Under the pieces are notes generated by a model. The model was not told the origin of the DNA. It saw only the letters and a program-made list of their open reading frames with translations, and made no database searches. A DNA stretch of 64,000 nucleotides from Stenotrophomonas maltophilia (GTDB lineage: Bacteria > Pseudomonadota > Gammaproteobacteria > Xanthomonadales > Xanthomonadaceae), in the NCBI RefSeq assembly GCF_004920835.1, contig NZ_QFHO01000002.1, positions 124,001 through 188,000 on the forward strand, given 5' to 3'. Positions 1 to 8,198 of the stretch are shown here, one piece after another; position 1 is the stretch's first letter; every line of letters begins with the position of its first letter. The position numbers and the translations under genes were made by a program.

Positions 1-120
1 CGCCTGCCATGGAACGTGCATGCGCAGGAGAGGAAGACGGTCTGCCAGTACCCATCGACTTCCACGCTCGCGGTCAACGCCTTCAACTGGCGTGATGCCG
101 GGGAGTGCACGAAGCGCTAG
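1..120 (+). CDS. C-terminal end of an unidentified protein (partial)
   Basis: The frame is open from the first base to a TAG at 118-120 and encodes about 39 residues beginning RLPWNVHAQERK and ending DAGECTKR. The composition looks like real coding sequence, and it has two cysteines plus a C-Q-Y-P segment. That spacing faintly recalls the C-termini of tannase/feruloyl-esterase family proteins, but the fragment is too short to assign. It lies about 85 bases upstream of the porin on the same strand and may belong to the same transcription unit. Confidence 0.45.
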   Translation, partial: RLPWNVHAQERKTVCQYPSTSTLAVNAFNWRDAGECTKR

Positions 121-204
121 CCACGCCTTCGGTACGGACGACAGCGGCTTGCCGATACCGGCGGCCCTACCGCGACTCATCCACCAGAAACGATGGACCA
201 TCCG

Positions 205-1500
205 ATGAAGATCAGATCCAGGGCGTCTGCAATCGTCATGGCCTCGCTCGGCTCGCTGGCAGCGCCTGCGATGGCCGCGGAGTTCGACGCACGCAGATAC
301 CTCAGCGGCGACTGGAACGGGGCCCGGAAATCGCTGGCGGAGACTGGCGTACAGCTCCGGCTGCAGTACATCAATCAAACCGCGCATAACGTGAGCGGTG
401 GTGATCGTCGCACAACGGCCTATGCCGATCAGATATTCGCTGCCGGCATCTTCGACCTGGAAGCCTTGTGGGGCTGGAAGGGGGCGGAGTTCCAGATTGA
501 AGTGGCCAACCGCAACGGCGCTTCGGTGAGCAGCGAGGCCGGCATTGGCGCGTTGATGGGACCGCAGTTCATCTACGGTCGCGGCACCGTGACACGCCTG
601 CGCCAGTTTTCGATCACCCAGCGCTGGCTGGATGATCGGTTGAGCCTGAAGGTGGGCCGGATCCACCCGGGAGCGGATTTCTTCGGTGCCAGCTGCACCT
701 TCCAGAATCTGACGTTCTGCAATGCCGGTGTGTCGAATCGCATCAGCGACCGTTGGTTTGGCGCGCCGCTGAGTGCGCTGGGTGCGCAGGTGACATTCAG
801 TCCTGACGCCCGATGGTTCTTCAGGGTTGGAGGGTACGACGCCAATCCGCAGAACCTGTCGAAGGAGCAGGGCTTGAGGCTCGGCACCTCCGGCGATGAC
901 AACGGGACGCTGCTGGTGGCCGAAGTCGAGTTCAGGCCCGCATCCGGAAGCGGAAAAGAAGGCTCGTACCGCCTTGGCGTTGCCCGCAACAGCAGCGACC
1001 TGCCACGGCTCGTCAACCGGGCGGGGTATCCCCCCGGCACTACTGCAGATGCGGTCGGAACACACGATACCGATCGCGCGCTCTACGCCAGCTTCGAGCA
1101 GCAGCTCACGCGCAATGATGCGGGAGGAGGACTGCGCCTGTTTGGTAGCGTGATCCGCGGCGATCAGCAGGTAACCCGGATCGGTGAGGTGATCAGTCTC
1201 GGTGCGACCTACCGAGCGCCGTTCGCATCAAGGCCGAACGATCGTATCGGCGTGGCGATCGGGCGCGCGTCGATCAGTTCCGAGCTGACATCGGCCCAGC
1301 GGCGGCTCGCCCTTGATCTGCCGGACCGAATGGGCGCCGTTGGCGTGCAGCGGCATGAGATTCCCATTGAAGTGAACTACGGGATTGCCGTGGCCCGCGG
1401 TATCGAGCTCATGCCGAACATCCAGCACGTGAGGCACCCGGGCGGCCGCGACGTGAGCAGCGCCACGATCCTGGGCCTGCAGTTGAACGTTGAACTATGA
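205..1500 (+). CDS. OprB-family carbohydrate-selective porin
   Basis: Predicted outer-membrane beta-barrel of 431 residues that would admit small solutes to the periplasm. The ATG at 205 gives a classical signal peptide (MKIRSRASAIVMASLGSL then AAPAMA|AEF); an in-frame ATG at 193 would add four residues. The mature part opens with YLSGDWNGARKSLAETGV, the typical OprB/PF04966 start, followed by amphipathic strands such as LSLKVGRIHPGADFF. It ends LGLQLNVEL rather than with a terminal aromatic residue. It heads the porin-MFS-ligase-SDR cluster, so it probably brings that pathway's substrate across the outer membrane. The substrate cannot be read; members of this family also accept aromatic acids. 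Confidence 0.82.
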   Translation: MKIRSRASAIVMASLGSLAAPAMAAEFDARRYLSGDWNGARKSLAETGVQLRLQYINQTAHNVSGGDRRTTAYADQIFAAGIFDLEALWGWKGAEFQIEVANRNGASVSSEAGIGALMGPQFIYGRGTVTRLRQFSITQRWLDDRLSLKVGRIHPGADFFGASCTFQNLTFCNAGVSNRISDRWFGAPLSALGAQVTFSPDARWFFRVGGYDANPQNLSKEQGLRLGTSGDDNGTLLVAEVEFRPASGSGKEGSYRLGVARNSSDLPRLVNRAGYPPGTTADAVGTHDTDRALYASFEQQLTRNDAGGGLRLFGSVIRGDQQVTRIGEVISLGATYRAPFASRPNDRIGVAIGRASISSELTSAQRRLALDLPDRMGAVGVQRHEIPIEVNYGIAVARGIELMPNIQHVRHPGGRDVSSATILGLQLNVEL

Positions 1501-1506
1501 CGGGGA

Positions 1507-1523
1507 CCGGGCCAGCTGCCCGG
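1507..1523 (+). other. Intercistronic stem-loop
   Basis: CCGGGC-CAGCT-GCCCGG forms a six-base-pair GC stem 6 bases after the porin stop codon. It has no T-run, so it is not a convincing intrinsic terminator. It could stabilise the porin end of a polycistronic mRNA. Confidence 0.4.
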
Positions 1524-1563
1524 CAACCGGATCCAATCGTGGGTAGCGGACAGTGGAGATGAC

Positions 1564-2886
1564 ATGAAGGATCCGTCGATCGCGTTGCAGCAGGGAGCTC
1601 ATGCTGCGCCCCGAAAAGGGGCATGGTGGGTTCTGGGTATCCTGTGTTTCGTGTACATGCTGAACTTCCTGGATCGTCAGCTTCTTTCGATCCTGGCCAA
1701 GCCCATCCAGGACGAGCTGGGAGTCAGTGATGGCCAGCTCGGTCTGATCGGTGGCCTCTACTTTGCGCTGTTCTACTGCATCCTTGCCATTCCGGTCGGA
1801 TGGTTGGCGGACCGGACCAATCGGGTCAAGGTGCTCGCGTTCTCCTGCGGCCTCTGGAGCGCTGCCACTGCGACATGCGGCATGGCATCGAGCTATCCGC
1901 AACTGGTGATGGCACGGATGATGGTCGGTGTGGGCGAGGCCGGTGGCGTGCCGCCTTCTTACGCGATCATCACCGACTATTTCCCACCACACCTGCGCGG
2001 TCGGGCACTTGGGTTGTTCAACCTGGGGCCCGCGATCGGCCAGTCGCTGGGTGTAGCACTCGGTGCATGGATCGCTGCCGCATACGACTGGCGGCTGGCG
2101 TTCATCGTGCTGGGCGTGGTGGGGGTGGTCGCGGCCGTGTTCGTGTACGTGGTCGTCAAGGAACCCGAGCGGGGCGGGCTTGATGCCAGGCCTGCAGTGG
2201 CTGCGAATGCACCTGTGCAACGCGCCGAGCCCGCCCGCTTCTGGTCCACGTGCAGGATGTTCCTGACCACGCCCAACCTGATGATTGCCGCACTGGGCGC
2301 GGCCGCAAACCAGTTCGTAACCTACGCCATCATGGGGTTTGCGACCTTGTTCCTGATGCGCGAGAAGGGCATGACGCTTCAGCAGGTGGCGTTCTTCTAC
2401 GCACTGGTGGTGGGCGTGACGGTCTGTGGCGGCATGTATGCCTCCGGCCGCCTGCTGGATGCCTTCAAGAAGCGATCCAGAGCGGTCTATGGCGTGCTGC
2501 CGGGTGTGGCCATGATCCTGGCATTGCCCTTCTTCATCGGCTTCGTCTGGGCCCCTACCTGGCAGCTTTCGCTGCTGATGCTGGCCCCGCCGATGTTTCT
2601 CGGCTTCTTCTATCTCACGCCATGTGTGGCTCTGGTCCAGGAGGAGGTGCAGCCCAACCAGCGCGTACTCTCCGGAGCGATCCTGCTGCTGATCATGAAC
2701 CTGATAGGCCTGGGGCTGGGACCGACCTACCTGGGACATGCCAGCGATGCATTTTCGGGGACCAGCCCTGGGAACTCGTTGCAGATGGCGTTCTATACGC
2801 TGGCGCCCTTCTTTGTCCTGGCATCAGTGCTGTTCCTGGTGCTGGCCCACCGCCTGCGCCGTGAGCGTTCCCCGGAGGTTCCGTGA
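1564..2886 (+). CDS. MFS transporter (spinster-like/organic-acid family)
   Basis: Inner-membrane major facilitator of 440 residues with about 12 hydrophobic segments. The start ATG has GGAG five bases upstream. The first helix region reads VYMLNFLDRQLLSILAKPIQ, and the loop 2-3 signature GWLADRTNRVK matches the MFS G-x-L-a-D-R motif. FNLGPAIGQSLG and the central charged loop are as expected. The arrangement resembles spinster-type and 4-hydroxybenzoate-like permeases. Its stop codon overlaps the GTG start of the next gene (GTGA, 2883-2886). It probably imports the substrate activated by the downstream acyl-CoA ligase; the substrate is unknown. Confidence 0.85.
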   Translation: MKDPSIALQQGAHAAPRKGAWWVLGILCFVYMLNFLDRQLLSILAKPIQDELGVSDGQLGLIGGLYFALFYCILAIPVGWLADRTNRVKVLAFSCGLWSAATATCGMASSYPQLVMARMMVGVGEAGGVPPSYAIITDYFPPHLRGRALGLFNLGPAIGQSLGVALGAWIAAAYDWRLAFIVLGVVGVVAAVFVYVVVKEPERGGLDARPAVAANAPVQRAEPARFWSTCRMFLTTPNLMIAALGAAANQFVTYAIMGFATLFLMREKGMTLQQVAFFYALVVGVTVCGGMYASGRLLDAFKKRSRAVYGVLPGVAMILALPFFIGFVWAPTWQLSLLMLAPPMFLGFFYLTPCVALVQEEVQPNQRVLSGAILLLIMNLIGLGLGPTYLGHASDAFSGTSPGNSLQMAFYTLAPFFVLASVLFLVLAHRLRRERSPEVP

Positions 2887-4529
2887 CGACGCCCTGGACG
2901 TGTGACGGAGACATGCAGCCCTTTGCGCTGACCCTGGACAAGTTCCTGCTGCATGCAGCCAGGTGGCGCGGTACGGTCGAGGTATCGACGGCGCATGAGG
3001 ATGGGACGGTCAGCCGTACCAGTTATGCGGACCTGTGCACTCGCAGCCGGCGGGTATCGAGGCTGCTGCAACTGCATGGGGTAAATCGTGGTGAACGGGT
3101 GGCTACGCTTGCATGGAATACCCAGGGACACCTTGAAGCCTGGTTCGCGATCATGGGCATCGGCGCGGTGTGCCACACACTGAATCCCCGCCTGACGGCA
3201 GAGCAGCTGGCGGCGATGGTGATCCAGTCGGGGGCACGTATCCTGCTGGCGAGTGCGGATCTGCTCGCGCAGGCGCAGCAGATTGCGGCGCTGGCTCCCG
3301 ACATCCGTTGTATCTGGATGCTGGATCAGGCCAGTCATCCGGCTGCTGCGGCCGGACCGGTGGACCTGCAGGCGCTCGAGCGTCTGTTGGGTGATGTCAC
3401 TGAGCCGGCGGAGTGGGGGGACTTTCCCGAGACTTCACCGAGCGGGCTGTGTTTCACCTCCGGGACGACGGGAGCGCCCAAGGGCGTGACGTACACCCAT
3501 CGTTCCAGCTACCTGCACACGTTGCGCGTGCTGCAGGCCGAGATGATGGCGATCACGGGTGAGGACAGCGTGCTGCTGGCCGTGCCGATGTTCCATGCCA
3601 ATGCCTGGGGGCTGCCGTTCGCCGCTGCGGCGGTTGGCGCACGCCTGGTCTTGCCTGGTCGTCATCTTGAGGGTGCGCGTCTTGCGCGCCTGCTCCAGTC
3701 GGAGGCGGTAACAGTGGGGGTAGGGGTGCCGACTGTCTGGTTGGCGCTGCTTGAGCATGTGGAAGCAGAAGATCTCGCCCTTCACTCTCTGCAGCGCATC
3801 ATCGTAGGTGGTGCGCCGCTGGCGCCCGCGCTGATGGAGCGGCTGGAGCGGCGCCTGGATGTGGTGGTACAGACAAGCTGGGGCATGACCGAACTTTCTC
3901 CCTGTGGCACGTTGGCGCCGCCGGAGGGGGCGCGTTCGGCGGCACAGTCCGGGCGACCGGCGCTCGGTCTGGATCTTCGGATGGTTGATGAGTTTGGGCA
4001 GCCTTTGCCAACGCAGCGTGGCGTGGAGGGACACCTGCAGGTACGCGGTGCGGCTGTGCTCCAGCGCTACTTTGGTGAAAAGGAGGATGCGGTGGATGCG
4101 GAGGGCTGGTTTGCCACCGGTGACCTTGCACGCCTCGACGCCAAGGGCAATCTTTCCATTACCGGCCGCGCCAAGGACCTGATCAAATCGGGCGGCGAGT
4201 GGATCAATCCGGCCGAGATCGAAGCACTGGTGGGCGCAGTTCCGGGCGTGGCCCTGGCCGCCGTCATTGGACGTCCGGACCCCAGGTGGGGCGAGCGGCC
4301 GATACTGATTGTAGAAGTTTCCGGAGAAGCGTCGCTGGACGACAACGCATTGCTGGCCGCGCTGCGCGACCACGTCGCGTCATGGTGGATTCCCGACGCG
4401 GTGTACCGGCTTGAGCGCATGCCATTGGCTGTCACTGGAAAGATCGACAAGAACCGGCTGCGGGCAGAGTACGCATCGGCCCGGGAACGGAACAGGGCGG
4501 GAGGAGACCAGCACAATGAGATTGGATGA
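2883..4529 (+). CDS. Fatty-acyl/aryl-CoA ligase (AMP-binding family, AlkK-like)
   Basis: Adenylate-forming ligase of about 548 residues that would activate a carboxylic acid to its CoA thioester through an acyl-AMP. Visible motifs are the phosphate-binding loop TSGTTGAPKG (about residues 195-204), the A5-like WGMTELSP, the A7 motif GWFATGDLA, the hinge GRAKDLIKSGGEWI, and the late lysine in GKIDKNRL. FHANAWGLPF is typical of medium-chain/AlkK-type ligases. The GTG at 2883 overlaps the MFS stop; an ATG at 2913 (MQPFALTLDKFL, family-like N-terminus) is the alternative, and both have GGAG placed close by. The end overlaps the following SDR start by 14 bases, so the operon is translationally coupled. 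Confidence 0.86.
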   Translation: MTTPWTCDGDMQPFALTLDKFLLHAARWRGTVEVSTAHEDGTVSRTSYADLCTRSRRVSRLLQLHGVNRGERVATLAWNTQGHLEAWFAIMGIGAVCHTLNPRLTAEQLAAMVIQSGARILLASADLLAQAQQIAALAPDIRCIWMLDQASHPAAAAGPVDLQALERLLGDVTEPAEWGDFPETSPSGLCFTSGTTGAPKGVTYTHRSSYLHTLRVLQAEMMAITGEDSVLLAVPMFHANAWGLPFAAAAVGARLVLPGRHLEGARLARLLQSEAVTVGVGVPTVWLALLEHVEAEDLALHSLQRIIVGGAPLAPALMERLERRLDVVVQTSWGMTELSPCGTLAPPEGARSAAQSGRPALGLDLRMVDEFGQPLPTQRGVEGHLQVRGAAVLQRYFGEKEDAVDAEGWFATGDLARLDAKGNLSITGRAKDLIKSGGEWINPAEIEALVGAVPGVALAAVIGRPDPRWGERPILIVEVSGEASLDDNALLAALRDHVASWWIPDAVYRLERMPLAVTGKIDKNRLRAEYASARERNRAGGDQHNEIG

Positions 4530-5382
4530 ACGCGTTGCCATCGTGACGGGAGCAGGACAGGGCCTGGGCCGTAGTCACGCTCTTTACCTTGCCGGGAAAG
4601 GGGCGCGTCTGGTGATCAACGATCTGGACGTACACGCTGCCGAAGCGGTGCAGGAGGCGGTGGTAGCGGCCGGGGGGGAAGCCATTGCCTGCAGCGGCTC
4701 AGTCACGGACGAAGCATCCGTGCAGTCGATGGTGGCCGATGCGCTCGCGCGCTGGGGCAGGATCGACATCCTCGTCAACAATGCCGGAATCCTGCGCGAC
4801 AGGAGCTTTGCGAAGATGAGCCTGGATGATTTCCGTCAGGTGATGGACGTGCATCTGATGGGTGCGGTGATCTGCAGCAAGGCGGTCTGGGACATCATGC
4901 GGGCGCAGAACTATGGGCGGATCGTGATGACGACATCATCGTCGGGATTGTTCGGGAACTTTGGCCAGGCGAACTATGGCGCGGCCAAGATGGCACTGGT
5001 GGGTCTGATGCAGACGCTTGCCATCGAAGGCGCGAGATATGGCATCCGGGTCAACGCGCTGGCGCCCACGGCGGCTACCTCGATGACGTCCGGCGTGCTT
5101 TCCGATGATCAGTTGATAGCACTGGATCCGGCGTTGGTGAGCCCTGCGCTGTTGGCGCTGGTAACGGAATCTGCTCCGACCCGTGCGATTCTCTGTGCGG
5201 GTGCCGGACACTTCGCGCGAGCAAACGTGACACTGACTCCCGGTATACGCATTGGCGGAGGAGCCTGGGCAGGAGAAGCAGTGGTGGCGCACTGGGTTGC
5301 GGTGTCCGACCGGGATGGCGAGATCGTGCCGGAGTGCGGGTGGGAGCAGGTTGAGCAGGAAACGGGTCGTTCGCCGGGGTGA
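4516..5382 (+). CDS. SDR-family 3-hydroxyacyl-CoA dehydrogenase-like oxidoreductase
   Basis: NAD(P)-dependent short-chain dehydrogenase of 288 residues. It has the Rossmann motif GAGQGLGR near residue 13, the NNAGILRD segment, and the catalytic Ser (TTSSSGLFG) and Y-x-x-x-K (NYGAAKMALVG). The sequence RDRSFAKMSLDDF and the -NFGQANYGAAK- stretch match the dehydrogenase domain of MFE-2-type (3R)-hydroxyacyl-CoA dehydrogenases. The ATG at 4516 has a strong GGAGGAG about 10 bases upstream inside the ligase gene. Coupling to a CoA ligase suggests a beta-oxidation-like step on a CoA thioester. The substrate is an inference. Confidence 0.84.
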   Translation: MRLDERVAIVTGAGQGLGRSHALYLAGKGARLVINDLDVHAAEAVQEAVVAAGGEAIACSGSVTDEASVQSMVADALARWGRIDILVNNAGILRDRSFAKMSLDDFRQVMDVHLMGAVICSKAVWDIMRAQNYGRIVMTTSSSGLFGNFGQANYGAAKMALVGLMQTLAIEGARYGIRVNALAPTAATSMTSGVLSDDQLIALDPALVSPALLALVTESAPTRAILCAGAGHFARANVTLTPGIRIGGGAWAGEAVVAHWVAVSDRDGEIVPECGWEQVEQETGRSPG

Positions 5383-5410
5383 TTCGATGAAATGGCACGG
5401 GCCGTGAAGA

Positions 5411-5626
5411 TCAGTCGTCGATCAGCAGGTGCGCCAGTGCGCGTCCCGCCTCCACGGCAGAGTCCAATGTCGGGAAGCGGCGTCCTGTTCCAGCGAAAGG
5501 TGGGTGGCCCTCGATCACCACTTCGAGTATCTCGAATATGCCGGGATAGGATTGGGTGATGGTGCATTCATATCTGCATCTGGCGTGGTAGCCGTGGATT
5601 CGTGCGCGCAGTAGTACAGACGGCAT
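5411..5626 (-). CDS. Small conserved-looking hypothetical protein
   Basis: A 71-residue protein starting MPSVLLRARIHGYHARC, with GGAAG five bases before the ATG at 5626 (an upstream ATG at 5638 is less well placed). It has strand-like alternation and the segment GTGRRFPTLDSAVEAGRALAHLL, resembling small DUF-type proteins with a beta-beta-alpha end. There is no signal peptide or membrane span. It is convergent with the SDR upstream and divergent from bdhA. Function unknown. Confidence 0.5.
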   Translation of the reverse strand: MPSVLLRARIHGYHARCRYECTITQSYPGIFEILEVVIEGHPPFAGTGRRFPTLDSAVEAGRALAHLLIDD

Positions 5627-5694
5627 GGATGCTTCCATAGATTCAGCGGCGCGCATGCTAAACGCGTTGGCAGGTGGACAAAAGTCACATTCCG

Positions 5695-5709
5695 TTGCTG
5701 ATTCAGCAA
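5695..5709. promoter_or_regulatory. Candidate operator upstream of bdhA
   Basis: TTGCTGA-T-TCAGCAA is a perfect palindrome with seven-base arms, centred about 59 bases before the bdhA start and between two divergent genes. The cognate regulator is not evident in the window. Confidence 0.35.
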
Positions 5710-5760
5710 AGACCGTGTTAACCGCTACACTGGCGGCCTACGCTCGATGGAGTCACGCCC

Positions 5761-6543
5761 ATGTTCAGTGGAAAGGTCGCGGTGGTTACCGGATCCACCA
5801 GCGGTATCGGCCTTGGCATTGCCACCGCGCTGGCGCGGCGAGGCGCCGATATCGTGTTGAACGGATTCGGCGATGCGTCGGAGATCGAACGCATCCGTTC
5901 CAACCTGGAAGCTGAGTTCGGCATACGGGTGGCGCATGATGGCGCCGATCTTTCCCGTGGCGAGGCGGTGCGCGGAATGATTGACCACGCCGTTGCGAAG
6001 ATGGGGCGCATCGACATCCTGGTGAACAATGCAGGTATCCAGCACACCGCGTCGATCGAGGAATTTCCCATCGAGAAGTGGGATGCGATCCTCGCGCTGA
6101 ATCTCTCGGCGGTGTTCCATGCAACGGCGGCCGCCTTGCCCCATATGAAGCAGCAGGGCGCCGGCCGCATCATCAACATTGCGTCGGTACATGGGCTGGT
6201 GGGCTCGGTGAACAAGTCGGCCTATGTGGCGGCCAAGCATGGTGTGGTGGGGTTCACCAAGGTGACCGCGCTGGAGAACGCGGGCACCGGCATCACCGCC
6301 AATGCGATCTGCCCGGGCTGGGTGCGGACGGCGCTGGTCGAGCGGCAGATCACCGCGTTGGCCGAGCGCGAAGGCACGGATCAGGAATCCGCCGCGCGCG
6401 CGCTGCTGGCTGAGAAGCAGCCTTCGTTGCAGTTCGTGACGCCCGAGCAGCTGGGCGAGATGGTGGTGTTCCTGGCCTCGGACGCTGCGGCGCAGATTAC
6501 CGGCACGGCGCTGCCGGTGGACGGGGGCTGGACGGCGCGCTAG
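5761..6543 (+). CDS. bdhA: D-3-hydroxybutyrate dehydrogenase
   Basis: SDR enzyme of 260 residues, the usual length of BdhA. It interconverts (R)-3-hydroxybutyrate and acetoacetate with NAD in the cytosol. It has GSTSGIGLG (residues 10-18), NNAGIQH, the catalytic Ser in NIASVHGLVGS, YVAAKHG with the Tyr-Lys pair, and the family's specific NAICPGWVRTALVE followed by a lid rich in Q/E. The C-terminus GTALPVDGGWTAR is diagnostic for 3-hydroxybutyrate dehydrogenases. Its TAG stop shares CTAG with the stop of the convergent membrane-protein gene. It may work in ketone-body or polyhydroxyalkanoate turnover; no other PHA gene is visible here. Confidence 0.9.
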   Translation: MFSGKVAVVTGSTSGIGLGIATALARRGADIVLNGFGDASEIERIRSNLEAEFGIRVAHDGADLSRGEAVRGMIDHAVAKMGRIDILVNNAGIQHTASIEEFPIEKWDAILALNLSAVFHATAAALPHMKQQGAGRIINIASVHGLVGSVNKSAYVAAKHGVVGFTKVTALENAGTGITANAICPGWVRTALVERQITALAEREGTDQESAARALLAEKQPSLQFVTPEQLGEMVVFLASDAAAQITGTALPVDGGWTAR

Positions 6544-7304
6544 CTGGCGGGCTGTGCCCGTCGTTGCAGCATCGGCAGCGCCACCAGCGTGGCGAGAATG
6601 GTGAACAGCACCAACGACGAACCCACCGTGCCGAAGCCCAAGCCGCCCTTTTCCAGTGGCTTGGTGAGCAGGTCGCCGAAGGTGGCACCGAACGGGCGGG
6701 TGAGCACGAAGGCGATCCAGAACAGGATGACCCGGTTGATGCCCTTGATGCGGGTGGCCAGTGCGGTGAGCGCGATGAGGCTGCCGATCAATAGCGCGCC
6801 GCCGGTGAAGCCGAGCCCGGAATCGTCGGCGAGGAAATCGCCCAGGGCGGTGCCGAGCGTGTTGGAGAACAGCACGGCGGTCCAGTAGAAACCTTCGGCG
6901 CGGCGCGATGCGATGTTGCTGACCGAGATCGACTTTTCCGACAGGCGCCACGCCAACAGCACCAGCGCCAGGCAGCCGGCCAGCAGGCTGGCGCCGGTGG
7001 CGTAGCCCAGGCCGAGCGTGCGGTCGAGCAGGTCGGACATGGTGGTGCCGGCGGTGCTTGTGGCCAGCACCACCGACCAGAACAGCAGCGGATGGAAGCG
7101 TCGCGCGGACAGCTGCACGGCCAGCAGGCCGGCGAAGACCGTGAGCAGGATGGCCGAGCTGGCCACGTAGCCCAGGTTGAGCGTCATCGACAGCAGATCG
7201 CCCGCGGTCTCGCCGAGGGTGGTGGCGGCGATCTTCATCACCCAGAAGCCGAGGGTGACCGCCGCCACTTTGCTGTGCAGGGACTCTGCGTCTGAAGCAC
7301 TCAT
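6540..7304 (-). CDS. Four-repeat integral membrane protein (COG4705 type)
   Basis: A 254-residue protein with seven or eight hydrophobic segments, probably in the inner membrane. It contains four internal repeats of the form F/Y-W-x(n)-T-x-G-[DE]-x-L-x(n)-L-G-[YF], at about residues 20-50 (TTLGETAGDLL), 74-108 (GTTMSDLLDRTLGLGY), 138-172 (GTALGDFLADDSGLGF) and 197-232 (GATFGDLLTKP). An acidic residue in each repeat lies next to a membrane segment, which suggests a cation site. The repeat pattern matches the uncharacterised COG4705 family; transport is an inference. It is convergent with bdhA, and the stops overlap by four bases. Confidence 0.72.
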   Translation of the reverse strand: MSASDAESLHSKVAAVTLGFWVMKIAATTLGETAGDLLSMTLNLGYVASSAILLTVFAGLLAVQLSARRFHPLLFWSVVLATSTAGTTMSDLLDRTLGLGYATGASLLAGCLALVLLAWRLSEKSISVSNIASRRAEGFYWTAVLFSNTLGTALGDFLADDSGLGFTGGALLIGSLIALTALATRIKGINRVILFWIAFVLTRPFGATFGDLLTKPLEKGGLGFGTVGSSLVLFTILATLVALPMLQRRAQPAS

Positions 7305-7405
7305 CGAAGGTCGCCAAGGATGCCTGCGGGCGATCGTGTCGGTGCGCGCGTCGGAACGCGGTCGAAGCGGCCTTCGTATTGCGTCAACCTATTGCCGCGA
7401 TTCAG

Positions 7406-7873
7406 CTAGCCGGCAGCACTCGGCTTCGCAAACACATCCAACCCCTTGCCCGTCTCCAACAACGACTTCAGGCTCGACAACACGATCGGCCAGCCCTGGC
7501 GGATGCCGGTATCCATGCCGCTACCGGGCTCCAGTTCGTCGTGGGTAACGGTCAGCCGCACCATGTCCTGGTAGGGCACGATGTCGAAGGTGACGCGGCT
7601 GTAGGCATCGGGGTTTTCCGCCTGCGAAGCGGCGGCCCAGGTGATGACCAGCCGCGAGGGCGGGGTGCTTTCCACCACTTCGCCGACCAGCTCGACCGAG
7701 CGCGTTTCGTTGGCGCGCACATGCTGCCAGCGCGAGCCGGGTTTCCAGTCCGAGACGTTCTCGTGGCCCCAGTAGCGGCTGGCGATCTCGGGCCGGGTGA
7801 TGGCCTCGAACACCTTCTGCGGTGTGGAGGCGATGTAGATCACGTGGATGAAACGGGTGGATTCTGCGGTCAT
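7406..7873 (-). CDS. SRPBCC (AHSA1-like/START-fold) protein
   Basis: A 155-residue helix-grip protein of the AHSA1/SRPBCC group. It opens with IHVIYIASTPQKVFEAITRPEIASRYWGHEN, here cited only for its pattern of aromatic residues after P-x-K-V-F. The strand block SRLVITW and the closing helix GWPIVLSSLKSLLETGKGL are typical of the family. AAGGAG lies seven bases before the ATG at 7873, so this start is preferred over the ATG at 7879. It is the last gene of an SRPBCC-ArsR-SRPBCC operon. Such proteins often bind hydrophobic ligands; none is known here. Confidence 0.85.
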   Translation of the reverse strand: MTAESTRFIHVIYIASTPQKVFEAITRPEIASRYWGHENVSDWKPGSRWQHVRANETRSVELVGEVVESTPPSRLVITWAAASQAENPDAYSRVTFDIVPYQDMVRLTVTHDELEPGSGMDTGIRQGWPIVLSSLKSLLETGKGLDVFAKPSAAG

Positions 7874-7875
7874 CG

Positions 7876-8190
7876 TCATTCTCCTTCCAGTTCCTGTTTG
7901 AGGTCATGCAGCAGGCTCAGGCGCTGCTGTTCGAACTTGCGTACCCAGCGCTCGTAGACTTCATGTAGTGGCACCGGGTTGATGAAGTGCAGCTTCTCGC
8001 GGCCACGGCGCACGGTGCTGATCAGGTTGGCGTCTTCCAGCAGGCCGAGGTGCTGGGTGACCGATTGCCGGGCCATCTGCAGGTGCTCGCAGAGCTGCCC
8101 CAGCGTCTGCCCGTTGCGCTCGCACAGCAGGTCCAACAACGTGCGGCGCGTGGGGTCGGCCAGGGCCTTGAACACCTTGTCTGCATCCAT
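7876..8190 (-). CDS. ArsR-family transcriptional regulator
   Basis: A 104-residue winged-helix regulator starting MDADKVFKALADPTRRTLLD. It has the HTH LGQLCEHLQMARQSVTQHLGLLEDANLI and a wing VRRGREKLHFINP. The C-terminal helix WVRKFEQQRLSLLHDLKQEL would serve for dimerisation. There are no metal-binding Cys clusters, so it belongs to the ArsR group commonly paired with AHSA1 proteins. It lies 8 bases after the first SRPBCC gene and 2 bases before the preferred start of the second. Autoregulation of the operon is expected. Confidence 0.88.
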   Translation of the reverse strand: MDADKVFKALADPTRRTLLDLLCERNGQTLGQLCEHLQMARQSVTQHLGLLEDANLISTVRRGREKLHFINPVPLHEVYERWVRKFEQQRLSLLHDLKQELEGE

Positions 8191-8198
8191 GGGGGCCT

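Noticed and set aside
1507..1523. Hairpin after the porin as an intrinsic terminator
   Set aside because: There is no T-run after the stem and the next gene starts 40 bases further on the same strand with operon-like spacing.
5725..7317. 530-codon minus-strand frame
   Set aside because: It is antisense to bdhA and out of frame over the COG4705 gene; composition is His/Arg/Gly-rich and no domain is visible.
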